Of a stretch of DNA of 64,000 bases, positions 17,717 to 25,785 are shown one piece after another (position 1 is the first letter of the stretch; each line of letters starts with the position of its first letter). A model generated the notes under the pieces. It was not told the origin of the DNA, did no database searches, and was given only the letters and a program-made list of their open reading frames with translations. This DNA comes from Streptomyces sp. ITFR-16 (GTDB lineage Bacteria > Actinomycetota > Actinomycetes > Streptomycetales > Streptomycetaceae), in NCBI RefSeq assembly GCF_031844705.1, contig NZ_CP134609.1, positions 3,286,001-3,350,000 on the forward strand, given 5' to 3'. The translations under genes and the position numbers were made by a program.

Positions 17717-18720
17717 TCGGGGTCGCCTCCGGAGTCGGGGGTGTCGGGGGGTGTGGGGGGCTGTTCGGCGGGCGGGGTGTTCTCGGCGGGGGGCCGGGGC
17801 TCGTCGAACGCCGGGCGGGCCGCGTGCCACGGCGCGTCCTGCGATGCGCCCGGGGCCGGGGGCGCCGGGGGTGCGGCGTCCGTCGGCGGTTCGTTCTCCG
17901 GGCCCGGGGGCACCGGCGGCTGCTGGCTCGCCGAGCCCTGGGACGCGGTGCGGTTGCGGCGCGGGCGCGCCGGTGGCGCCGCCGGGGCCTCGGGCCCGGG
18001 CTCGGCCGGCGTGGCGGTCGGGCCGGGCTCGGCCGGCGGAGTCGCCTCGCTCGCCGAGCGGGTGCGGCGCGCGGGGCGGTCGGTCCCGGCGGCCCTCGCT
18101 CCTCGGGCCGGACGGGCCGGGGCCGGGGGGAGCTGGCCCTTCAGGGGGCCCCACTCGTTCGGGTCGGGGACGCCGGGCGGGAGCATCGTGCGGCGCTTCG
18201 GGCCGCCGTGTTCCGACTCGCCCGGCTCCTTCGCACCCGGCCAGGCCTTCGCCACGCGGGCCGCGAGGACGAAGTCCTTGCGCAGGGGGTGGCCCTCGAA
18301 GCCCTCGGGCAGCAGCAGCGGGACCAGGTGCGGGTGGCCGTCGAAGCCGATGCCGAACATCTCGTGGGTCTCGCGCTCGTGCCAGCCCGCGCCCGCGTAG
18401 ACGCCGATGGCCGTGGGCAGCACGGCCGCCTCGTGCGGAACGGTCGTACGGAGCATGAGCCGGCGGACGCGTCCGCCCGGGACCGGCAGCGCGGCGACGT
18501 GCGCGCAGACCCGGAAACCGGTGCCCGGCTCGTCGACGGCGCTGAGCCAGTCGAAGTAGGTGCAGCCCAGTTCGTCGCGCGCCGTTTCCAGCGCGGTGGT
18601 CCAGGAGGCGGGCGGCACGTCCACGGTCAGGAGGTCGTAGGCCGACTCCGCCGCCGCCTCCTCGCCGAAGATCTCGGTGACGGCCTCCGGCAGGCGGTCG
18701 TAGCTCTCGGGCGCGGTCAC
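17713..18720 (-). CDS. nuoC: NDH-1 subunit C of the second nuo operon, long Pro/Ala-rich tail
   Basis: 335 aa. The first ~165 residues are the 30-kDa complex I subunit with the signature [21 protein letters not shown]. The remaining ~170 residues are Pro/Ala/Arg-rich and of low complexity, with no recognisable fold; it is not a NuoCD fusion because no NuoD motifs follow. GTG 18720 overlaps the nuoB2 stop. It is the scaffold next to which NuoD should sit, making the missing nuoD notable. Confidence 0.9.
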   Translation of the reverse strand: MTAPESYDRLPEAVTEIFGEEAAAESAYDLLTVDVPPASWTTALETARDELGCTYFDWLSAVDEPGTGFRVCAHVAALPVPGGRVRRLMLRTTVPHEAAVLPTAIGVYAGAGWHERETHEMFGIGFDGHPHLVPLLLPEGFEGHPLRKDFVLAARVAKAWPGAKEPGESEHGGPKRRTMLPPGVPDPNEWGPLKGQLPPAPARPARGARAAGTDRPARRTRSASEATPPAEPGPTATPAEPGPEAPAAPPARPRRNRTASQGSASQQPPVPPGPENEPPTDAAPPAPPAPGASQDAPWHAARPAFDEPRPPAENTPPAEQPPTPPDTPDSGGDPE

Positions 18721-19388
18721 TTCTCCGCCCCCGGCGCATCCGGGGAGCCAGGGGTCTCCGGCGGCTGCGGGGGCACCGGGGGCGCGATCAGGCCGCTGCG
18801 GAGTGCCGCCGCGGACGGGCCGTTGCCGGTCCCCGTCGCGTACCGCTCGCCCAGCGACTCCCTCGCGATCTTCTCCTGGAGCTTGAGGATGCCCTGGAGC
18901 AGCGCCTCGGGCCGGGGCGGGCAGCCGGGTACGTACACGTCGACCGGGATGATCTGGTCGACGCCCTTGGTCACGGAGTACGAGTCCCAGTAGGGGCCGC
19001 CGCAGTTGGAGCAGGCACCGAAGGAGATGACGTACTTGGGCTCGGGCATCTGCTCGTACAGCCGCTTCACCGCCGGGGCCATCTTGTCCGTCACCGTGCC
19101 GGAGACGATCATGAGGTCCGCCTGCCGGGGGCCCGGGGCGAAGGGGATCACGCCGAGCCGGATGAAGTCGTGGCGGGCCATGGAGGCGGCGATGAATTCG
19201 ATGGCGCAGCAGGCGAGTCCGAAGTTGAAGACCCAGAGGCTGTAGCGGCGGCCCCAGTTGAGGACCACCTTCATCGGCTCGGGCGCGAGCCGGGACAGCA
19301 CGCCCAGGCGCTTCGGTTCCGGGAGGAACGTGGGTACGGGGGCGGGTTCGGCCCCCGCCTCGGCGGACGACGGGCTCGTCACGTCCAT
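18717..19388 (-). CDS. nuoB: NDH-1 subunit B (cluster N2) of the second nuo operon
   Basis: 223-aa subunit carrying the terminal [4Fe-4S] cluster N2 that passes electrons to quinone. The ligands are the Cys60-Cys61 pair in [10 protein letters not shown], Cys126 in [10 protein letters not shown] and Cys156 in VPGCPPRPE. The N-terminal ~25 and C-terminal ~45 residues are Pro/Ala-rich extensions. ATG 19388 overlaps nuoA2 by 10 nt; GTG 19382 would give the 4-nt GTGA overlap seen elsewhere in this operon and is a real alternative. Confidence 0.93.
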   Translation of the reverse strand: MDVTSPSSAEAGAEPAPVPTFLPEPKRLGVLSRLAPEPMKVVLNWGRRYSLWVFNFGLACCAIEFIAASMARHDFIRLGVIPFAPGPRQADLMIVSGTVTDKMAPAVKRLYEQMPEPKYVISFGACSNCGGPYWDSYSVTKGVDQIIPVDVYVPGCPPRPEALLQGILKLQEKIARESLGERYATGTGNGPSAAALRSGLIAPPVPPQPPETPGSPDAPGAEK

Positions 19389-19780
19389 TCGAGGACGCCC
19401 TTCTTCCATGCGTAGAGCAGTCCCACGGCCAGGAAACCGAGGAAGATGAACATTTCCACGAGCGTCGTCGCGCCGTATCCGGGCGCGGCGAAGACGGTCG
19501 CCCAGGGGAACAGGAAGATCGAGTCGACGGCGAAGATCACATAGAGGAAGGCGTACACGTAGTAGCGGACCTGGGTGTGGGCCCAGCCCTCCCCCACGGG
19601 GTCCACGCCGCATTCGTACGTGAGGAGTTTCTCCGGCGTCGGAACCACGGGCCGCAGCAGCCGGCCCGCCCCGAACGCGACGGCGACGAACAGCACGCCG
19701 ATCACGGCGAGCAGCCCGACCACCGAGTAGCTGTGGAAGTACTCCGACGCGAGAACGTCCGGTCCCGCCGCGTCCGTCAC
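19379..19780 (-). CDS. nuoA: NDH-1 subunit A of the second nuo operon
   Basis: 133-aa membrane subunit with three TM helices. The conserved loop [40 protein letters not shown] is complete, including the switch cysteine. First gene of the operon. GTG 19780 ([14 protein letters not shown]) follows a purine-rich GAGGGAGCGAGGGG; further upstream in-frame starts exist. The promoter must lie in the 170 bp before the divergent histidine kinase gene. Confidence 0.92.
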   Translation of the reverse strand: MTDAAGPDVLASEYFHSYSVVGLLAVIGVLFVAVAFGAGRLLRPVVPTPEKLLTYECGVDPVGEGWAHTQVRYYVYAFLYVIFAVDSIFLFPWATVFAAPGYGATTLVEMFIFLGFLAVGLLYAWKKGVLEWT

Positions 19781-19949
19781 GTCCGCCCCTCGCTCCCTCA
19801 GAACCCGTTCGACGATCTGTACGCACGGGAGTCTAGGCCCTGTAAAGGGAGGGTAAGCAGTTGCGTGGGACAACTGGTAGGGATATCCCTACTTCACCCC
19901 ACCCACGAGCCCCATGGCATCCGCATGTCCGGCCCGGCAGGCTGGGTGC

Positions 19950-21116
19950 ATGACCATGAGCCCCCAGGTGCCCGACCACGACGGGCCGCCTCCCGTCCGC
20001 TTCGCCTTCGACCGGTGGACGTGGAAGGAGGTCGCCCACCTCCTCGCCAACCTTCCGATCACCATCGTCGGCTTCGTCTACACCGTGGTGATGCTCGCCG
20101 TCGGGGCGGGTCTCGCGGTCACCGTGGTCGGGCTGCCGCTGCTGGCGGGCGGGTTGCAGGGATCCAGGCTGCTGGGGCGGGCGGAGCGGGGCCGGGCGCG
20201 TGCGCTGCTCGGTGTCCGGATCGACGAGCCGAGCGCCATGGCCCGGGGCCGCCGGGAGCACGGGTTCTTCGCCTGGCTCTGGTCGAGCCTGAAGGACCCG
20301 GTGGCCTGGCGGGCGGCGCTGTACTCCCTGATCCGGCTGCCGTGGGGGGTCGTCACCTTCGCGGTGACCCTCGTGAGCCTCGTCCTGTGGCCGGCGCTCC
20401 CCTACACGGCACGGCTCATGGGCAACGCCGACCGGGGCATGGTGCGCGGGCTGCTCTCGCCCTCCGACGATCTGGAACGCCGTATCGCCGAGCTGGAGTC
20501 GGACCGGGGTGTGGTCGTGGACACCGCCGCCGCCGACCTGCGCCGCATCGAACGCGACCTCCACGACGGGGCACAGGCCCGCCTCGTCGCCCTCGCCATG
20601 GGCCTCGGCCTGGCCAAGGAGAAGCTCACCGACGACCCCGAAGCCGCCGCCAAGATGGTCGACGAGGCCCACGGCGAGGTCAAGGTCGCCCTCCAGGAAC
20701 TCCGCGACCTCGCCCGCGGCATCCACCCCGCCGTCCTCACCGACCGCGGACTCGACGCCGCACTCTCCGCCATCGCCTCCCGCTGCACCGTCCCGGTGAC
20801 CGTGGCGGTGGATCTGCCCGGGCGGCCGGCGCAGGCCATCGAGGGCATCGCGTACTTCACCGTCTCCGAGCTCCTCCAGAACGTCAGCAAGCACAGCGGG
20901 GCGCGTACGGCCTCCGTCGACGTGTGGCGCCAGGACGACCGGCTGCTCATCCAGGTCGGCGACGACGGGCGGGGCGGGGCCTCGATGGACGGCGGTACGG
21001 GGATGTCGGGGCTGGCCGAGCGGCTGGACGCCGTGGACGGGCTGTTCGTCGTGGACTCCCCGGTGGGCGGCCCCACAACCGTCACCGCCGAGCTGCCCTG
21101 GCGGGACACCCCCTAG
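19950..21116 (+). CDS. Sensor histidine kinase (NarL-partner type), first paralogue
   Basis: 388 aa. The N-terminal half is a putative sensor domain with four hydrophobic segments (about residues 27-60 and 110-150). The HisKA_3 dimerisation helix follows, with phospho-acceptor His205 in RRIERDLHDGAQARLVALAM, and an HATPase domain (N-box ELLQNVSKH, GDDGRGG, GMSGLAERL). It is a membrane kinase for the NarL-type regulator at 22877. ATG 19950 lacks a good ribosome site; ATG 19956 is possible. It is divergent from nuoA2. Its TAG stop lies in the end of a hairpin element (21114-21217). The central ~305 bp is nearly identical in DNA to the next kinase. Confidence 0.9.
   Translation: MTMSPQVPDHDGPPPVRFAFDRWTWKEVAHLLANLPITIVGFVYTVVMLAVGAGLAVTVVGLPLLAGGLQGSRLLGRAERGRARALLGVRIDEPSAMARGRREHGFFAWLWSSLKDPVAWRAALYSLIRLPWGVVTFAVTLVSLVLWPALPYTARLMGNADRGMVRGLLSPSDDLERRIAELESDRGVVVDTAAADLRRIERDLHDGAQARLVALAMGLGLAKEKLTDDPEAAAKMVDEAHGEVKVALQELRDLARGIHPAVLTDRGLDAALSAIASRCTVPVTVAVDLPGRPAQAIEGIAYFTVSELLQNVSKHSGARTASVDVWRQDDRLLIQVGDDGRGGASMDGGTGMSGLAERLDAVDGLFVVDSPVGGPTTVTAELPWRDTP
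20490..20794 (+). repeat. Near-identical DNA block, copy 1 (kinase 1)
   Basis: Matches 22097-22401 in the second kinase gene at an offset of 1607 bp with only a few differences (a GGCCTC/GATCTG change near the middle was seen). It covers the HisKA_3 helix through the start of the ATPase domain, and synonymous positions are identical too. Confidence 0.85.
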
Positions 21117-21217
21117 GGCGTGCCGTCGAACTGGCGTCTGCCGTGCGACGCCATGCACGCACTCTCGCCGCACCGGCCGCCCTTCGGGCGACGACGCCAG
21201 TTCGACGACACCCCCTA
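21114..21217. repeat. 104-bp MITE-like hairpin element between the two kinase genes
   Basis: Terminal inverted repeats of 25 bp (21114-21138 with 21193-21217) match at 23 positions, including a perfect 14-bp core GTCGAACTGGCGTC/GACGCCAGTTCGAC. No coding capacity. The left end supplies the TAG stop of the first kinase. The flanking GACACCCCCTA also recurs at both ends. It could be a non-autonomous mobile element or a dispersed terminator-like repeat. Confidence 0.6.
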
Positions 21218-21361
21218 ACCCGTACAGGGGTGGGGTGGGGAAAACCCCCGGTCGAAGAGGGAGACCGGCCTCATGGTGCGTGGGCGCACGGCCCAGCAGT
21301 CTGGAAGCACACCCGCACGGTACGCAGCGGAAGCCGACGAAGAAGAAACGGACGGAAACCC

Positions 21362-22717
21362 ATGGCCACGGCATACGGACCGGACACCCGGGACCACCAG
21401 CGGCAGGACAGCGGTCCCGGGGGCCGTCCCTCGACGCGCCACGTCCTGCCGGCCGCGCTGCGCGCCCCCGTCTCGGGCCGGACCTGGCGCGAGTTCGGCT
21501 ATCTGCTGCTGAGCCTGCCGATCAGCACCGTGCTGTTCGCCTTCGCCGTCACCATGACGTCCCTGAGCGCCGGTCTGCTCGTGACCTTCCTGGGGATTCC
21601 CGTCATGGCCGCCGGTCTTGCCATGTGCCGCGGCTTCGGGATGCTGGAGCGGGCCAGGGCCCGGGCCCTGCTGCGGCTGGACGTGGCCGCACCGGCGCCG
21701 GTGCGCGGGCGGACCGGCGGGCTGCTGTCCTGGGTCGGGGCGGTCCTGAAGAGCGGGGTGTCCTGGCGGCACCTGCTCTACGCGCTGCTGCACTTCCCGT
21801 GGGCGGTCTTCGCCTTCTGCGTCTCGCTGACCCTCCAGGCGTGGGGCTGGGCAGCGCTCACGTACCCGCTGTGGCACTGGACCGTTCCCTCCCACGCGGG
21901 CGTCACGGGCATCCAGCTGTACGGGGACACCCAGCACGAGGTCTATCTGGACTCGGCCACCGACCTGGCCCTGACGGCCGTCATGGGCCTGGGCATCGTC
22001 CTCGTCTCGCCGTGGGTGATCCGGGGTCTGGCGACCGTGGACCGGCTGATGGTGTCCGGGCTGCTGGGCCCGTCGCGGCTGGCAACACGGGTGACGGAGC
22101 TGGAGTCGGACCGGGGTGTGGTCGTGGACACCGCCGCCGCCGACCTGCGCCGCATCGAACGCGACCTCCACGACGGGGCACAGGCCCGCCTCGTCGCCCT
22201 CGCCATGGATCTGGGCCTGGCCAAGGAGAAGCTCACCGACGACCCCGAAGCCGCCGCCAAGATGGTCGACGAGGCCCACGGCGAGGTCAAGGTCGCCCTC
22301 CAGGAACTCCGCGACCTCGCCCGCGGCATCCACCCCGCCGTCCTCACCGACCGCGGACTCGACGCCGCACTCTCCGCCATCGCCTCCCGCTGCACCGTCC
22401 CCGTCACGGTCGACGTGGACCTCGCCTCCCGGCCCGCGCAGGCCATCGAGGGCATCGCCTACTTCACCGTCTCCGAACTCCTCCAGAACGTCAGCAAGCA
22501 CGCCCGCGCCACCCGCGCCACGGTCGACGTGTGGCGCACGGAGGACCGGCTGCTGCTCCAGGTCACCGACGACGGACGCGGCGGCGCCGACCTGACGGCG
22601 GGCAGCGGGCTCGCCGGGCTGACCGAGCGCCTCGACGCGGTGGACGGTGTCCTGGTCGTCGACTCCCCGGCGGGCGGCCCGACCAGGGTCACCGCGGAGC
22701 TGCCCTGGCGCGGCTGA
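21362..22717 (+). CDS. Sensor histidine kinase, second paralogue
   Basis: 451 aa. Same architecture as the first kinase: a putative sensor region with four hydrophobic segments (about residues 45-85, 125-160 and 200-225), HisKA_3 with His270 in RRIERDLHDGAQARL, and an HATPase domain (ELLQNVSKH, TDDGRGG, GLAGLTERLD). The input domain differs clearly from kinase 1 and has an extra periplasmic-type loop around residues 160-200, whereas the transmitter is almost identical even at the DNA level. ATG 21362. It is followed 159 bp later by a single response regulator, so two sensors probably feed one regulator. Confidence 0.92.
   Translation: MATAYGPDTRDHQRQDSGPGGRPSTRHVLPAALRAPVSGRTWREFGYLLLSLPISTVLFAFAVTMTSLSAGLLVTFLGIPVMAAGLAMCRGFGMLERARARALLRLDVAAPAPVRGRTGGLLSWVGAVLKSGVSWRHLLYALLHFPWAVFAFCVSLTLQAWGWAALTYPLWHWTVPSHAGVTGIQLYGDTQHEVYLDSATDLALTAVMGLGIVLVSPWVIRGLATVDRLMVSGLLGPSRLATRVTELESDRGVVVDTAAADLRRIERDLHDGAQARLVALAMDLGLAKEKLTDDPEAAAKMVDEAHGEVKVALQELRDLARGIHPAVLTDRGLDAALSAIASRCTVPVTVDVDLASRPAQAIEGIAYFTVSELLQNVSKHARATRATVDVWRTEDRLLLQVTDDGRGGADLTAGSGLAGLTERLDAVDGVLVVDSPAGGPTRVTAELPWRG
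22097..22401 (+). repeat. Near-identical DNA block, copy 2 (kinase 2)
   Basis: Partner of 20490-20794. Identity stops abruptly on both sides although protein similarity continues, as expected of a gene-conversion tract. Confidence 0.85.
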
Positions 22718-22876
22718 CCCCGGCCCCGTCTTCGTACAACCGCCCCGGGAGGCCGCTCCCGGGGCGTGGTCAACCCCGCGAACGCTCACCGCGTCACTGC
22801 CGATACTGGGATGCTGGACGGCATACGGGCGGCAACAGCGAGCAGCGGGGGAATCAGCGTCGTGGTGGAGGACAGA

Positions 22877-23536
22877 GTGCGCGTGGTCATCGCCGAGGAT
22901 TCGGTACTGCTCCGGGAGGGCCTGACCCGGCTGCTGACCGATCTCGGGCATGACGTCGTGGCCGGGGTCGGTGACGCGGAGGCGCTCATCAAGACGATCG
23001 GCGATCTGGCCGGGCAGGACGCGCTCCCCGATGTGGTGGTCGCCGATGTGCGGATGCCGCCGACCCACACGGACGAGGGCGTGCGCGCGGCGGTCCGGCT
23101 GCGCAAGGAGTACCCGGGGATCGGGGTGCTGGTCCTGTCCCAGTACGTCGAGGAGCAGTACGCCACCGAGCTGCTGGCCGGGTCCAGCCGGGGCGTGGGC
23201 TATCTGCTCAAGGACCGGGTCGCCGAGGTCCGGGAGTTCGTGGACGCGGTGGTCCGGGTGGCGCAGGGCGGGACGGCGCTGGACCCCGAGGTGGTGGCGC
23301 AGCTGCTGGGCCGCAGCCGCAAGCAGGATGTGCTGGCCAATCTGACGCCGCGCGAGCGCGAGGTGCTGGGCCTGATGGCGGAGGGGCGGACGAACTCCGC
23401 GGTGGCCAAGCAGCTGGTGGTGAGCGACGGCGCGGTGGAGAAGCACGTCAGCAACATCTTCCTGAAGCTGGGGCTGTCCCCGAGCGAGGGCGACCACCGG
23501 CGCGTGCTGGCCGTACTGACCTATCTGAATTCCTGA
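22877..23536 (+). CDS. NarL/LuxR-type response regulator
   Basis: 219 aa. Receiver domain with acidic pocket Glu7-Asp8 and phospho-acceptor Asp57 in VVVADVRMPP, the conserved Ser in VLVLSQYVEE and Lys in YLLKDRV. The C-terminal LuxR helix-turn-helix spans about residues 155-200 (LTPREREVLGLMAEGRTNSAVAKQ). GTG 22877 was chosen because GGAGG lies 5 nt upstream and gives MRVVIAEDSVLLREGL; GTG 22862/22865 are longer alternatives. It follows the two kinase genes on the same strand. Targets are unknown; nearby candidates are nuo2 (divergent from kinase 1) and korAB. Confidence 0.94.
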   Translation: MRVVIAEDSVLLREGLTRLLTDLGHDVVAGVGDAEALIKTIGDLAGQDALPDVVVADVRMPPTHTDEGVRAAVRLRKEYPGIGVLVLSQYVEEQYATELLAGSSRGVGYLLKDRVAEVREFVDAVVRVAQGGTALDPEVVAQLLGRSRKQDVLANLTPREREVLGLMAEGRTNSAVAKQLVVSDGAVEKHVSNIFLKLGLSPSEGDHRRVLAVLTYLNS

Positions 23537-23605
23537 GCCGGGACCGCGGCGGAGCGGGACCCGGCCCCGGAAGGACGCGGGAGAGTATCCGGAATCGCGG
23601 CTGAT

Positions 23606-23620
23606 CTGACACCCTGTCAG
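23606..23620. promoter_or_regulatory. 15-bp palindrome upstream of korAB
   Basis: CTGACACCCTGTCAG: perfect 6-bp arms, 3-bp centre, in the 293-bp gap between the response regulator and korA. A -10-like TAGGGT follows near 23761. It may be an operator for the korAB promoter; a terminator for the regulator gene is less likely given the short stem. Confidence 0.45.
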
Positions 23621-23829
23621 GTAATCCGCTCCCGGGTGTCTCCAGCGAGGGTCCGACGGGGAACCAGGGAGCTGGTGAATCATGGCGGAACAGCACCGAA
23701 AAGCGTCTCAAAACGCCGTCCATCATGTGATCGGCCAGAGGTAGGCGACCCTTACAGACGTAGGGTGGGGCTCGGGACCGCCGGCGGGCCGGACGGTTCC
23801 GAGTTGCCGCGCCGAGGGAGGTCCAGTAA

Positions 23830-25785
23830 GTGACCAGCCAGGTCAGTAGCCCAGCCGAACAGGCCGACGAGGCCAGTGAGGCGCTCGTAGGGGGACAGCG
23901 TGCCCCCCAGTCCGCAGCAGCAGGAGCCGGTGAGAAAGAGGTCCGCCGTCTGGACCGGGTGATCATCCGCTTCGCGGGTGACTCCGGGGACGGCATGCAG
24001 CTCACGGGTGACCGGTTCACCTCCGAGACGGCGTCCTTCGGGAACGACCTCTCCACGCTGCCGAACTTTCCCGCCGAGATCCGCGCCCCCGCAGGCACCC
24101 TGCCGGGGGTTTCGTCGTTCCAGCTCCATTTCGCCGACCACGACATCCTGACCCCCGGTGACGCGCCCAACGTGCTGGTGGCGATGAATCCGGCCGCGCT
24201 CAGGGCCAATATCGCCGATGTGCCGCGCGGCGCCGAAATCATCGTCAACACCGATGAGTTCACCAAGCGGCCGATGGCGAAGGTGGGCTACGAGACGAGT
24301 CCGCTGGAGGACGGCTCGCTGGAGGCGTACAACGTCCATCCGGTGCCGCTGACCACGCTCACGATCGAGGCGCTGAAGGAGTTCGGGCTCTCCCGCAAGG
24401 AGGCCGAGCGCTCCAAGAACATGTTCGCGCTCGGGCTGCTCTCCTGGATGTACCACCGGCCGACCGAGGGCACCGAGACCTTCCTGCGGGCCAAGTTCGC
24501 CAAGAAGCCGCAGATCGCCGAGGCGAACGTGGCGGCGTTCCGGGCCGGCTGGAACTTCGGGGAGACCACGGAGGACTTCGCGGTCAGCTACGAGGTGGCC
24601 CCCGCCTCGCAGGCGTTCCCCACCGGCACGTACCGCAACATCTCGGGGAACCTGGCGCTGTCCTACGGCCTGATCGCCGCGGGCCGGCAGGCGGACCTGC
24701 CGGTCTATCTGGGCTCCTACCCCATCACTCCGGCCTCCGACATCCTGCACGAGCTGAGCAAGCACAAGAACTTCGGCGTGCGCACCTTCCAGGCCGAGGA
24801 CGAGATCGCGGGCATCGGCGCCGCCCTGGGCGCCGCCTTCGGCGGTGCGCTCGCGGTGACGACCACGTCAGGGCCCGGGGTGGCCCTCAAGTCGGAGACC
24901 ATCGGCCTCGCGGTCTCCCTCGAACTCCCCCTGCTCATCATCGACATCCAGCGCGGCGGCCCGTCCACCGGACTGCCCACCAAGACCGAGCAGGCCGACC
25001 TGCTCCAGGCGATGTACGGGCGCAACGGCGAGGCCCCGGTGCCGATCGTGGCTCCGCGGACCCCGGCCGACTGCTTCGACGCGGCGCTGGACGCCGCCCG
25101 GATCGCCCTGGCCTACCGGACCCCGGTCTTCCTGCTCTCCGACGGCTATCTGGCCAACGGCTCCGAGCCCTGGCGCATCCCGGAGACCGACAGCCTCCCG
25201 GACCTGCGCGTGCAGTTCGCGGGCGGCCCGAACCACGAACTGGCCGACGGCACCGAGGTGTTCTGGCCCTACAAGCGCGACCCGCAGACGCTGGCCCGGC
25301 CGTGGGCGGTCCCCGGCACCCCGGGGCTCGAACACCGCATCGGCGGCATCGAGAAGCAGGACGGCTCGGGCAACATCTCGTACGACCCCGCCAACCACGA
25401 CTTCATGGTCCGCACCCGGCAGGCCAAGGTGGACGGCATCGAGGTCCCGGACCTGGAGGTCGACGACCCCGCGGAGGCGAGGACGCTGGTGCTGGGCTGG
25501 GGCTCGACGTACGGCCCCATCACCGCGGCCGTGCGCCGGCTGCGCGCCGCCGGGCGCCCCATCGCGCAGGCACATCTGCGCCACCTCAATCCGTTCCCGC
25601 GGAATCTCGGCGAGGTGCTGAAGCGTTACGACAAGGTGGTCGTGCCCGAGATGAACCTCGGGCAGCTGGCCACGCTCATCCGGGCCAAGTACCTGGTGGA
25701 CGCGCACAGTTACAACCAGGTCAACGGCATGCCGTTCAAGGCCGAGCAGCTTGCGACGGCCCTCGAGGAGGCCATCGATGCCTGA
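23830..25785 (+). CDS. korA: 2-oxoacid:ferredoxin oxidoreductase, alpha (gamma-alpha fused) subunit
   Basis: 651 aa. Oxidises 2-oxoglutarate (or another 2-oxoacid) to the acyl-CoA with reduction of ferredoxin. A ~40-residue Ala-rich leader is followed by the gamma domain (about 45-230, beginning RLDRVIIRFAGDSGDGMQLTG), then the alpha pyrimidine-binding domain with the SYPITPASDI motif at Tyr297 and the TSGPGVALKSETIGLA segment. GTG 23830 follows GGGAGGT. It overlaps korB by 8 nt. No ferredoxin-like delta subunit is encoded, as in other two-subunit, oxygen-tolerant enzymes of aerobic actinobacteria. Confidence 0.95.
   Translation: MTSQVSSPAEQADEASEALVGGQRAPQSAAAGAGEKEVRRLDRVIIRFAGDSGDGMQLTGDRFTSETASFGNDLSTLPNFPAEIRAPAGTLPGVSSFQLHFADHDILTPGDAPNVLVAMNPAALRANIADVPRGAEIIVNTDEFTKRPMAKVGYETSPLEDGSLEAYNVHPVPLTTLTIEALKEFGLSRKEAERSKNMFALGLLSWMYHRPTEGTETFLRAKFAKKPQIAEANVAAFRAGWNFGETTEDFAVSYEVAPASQAFPTGTYRNISGNLALSYGLIAAGRQADLPVYLGSYPITPASDILHELSKHKNFGVRTFQAEDEIAGIGAALGAAFGGALAVTTTSGPGVALKSETIGLAVSLELPLLIIDIQRGGPSTGLPTKTEQADLLQAMYGRNGEAPVPIVAPRTPADCFDAALDAARIALAYRTPVFLLSDGYLANGSEPWRIPETDSLPDLRVQFAGGPNHELADGTEVFWPYKRDPQTLARPWAVPGTPGLEHRIGGIEKQDGSGNISYDPANHDFMVRTRQAKVDGIEVPDLEVDDPAEARTLVLGWGSTYGPITAAVRRLRAAGRPIAQAHLRHLNPFPRNLGEVLKRYDKVVVPEMNLGQLATLIRAKYLVDAHSYNQVNGMPFKAEQLATALEEAIDA

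Noticed and set aside
17713..18720. NuoC2 considered as a NuoCD fusion that would supply the missing subunit
   Set aside because: The C-terminal half is Pro/Ala/Arg low complexity with no NuoD motifs.
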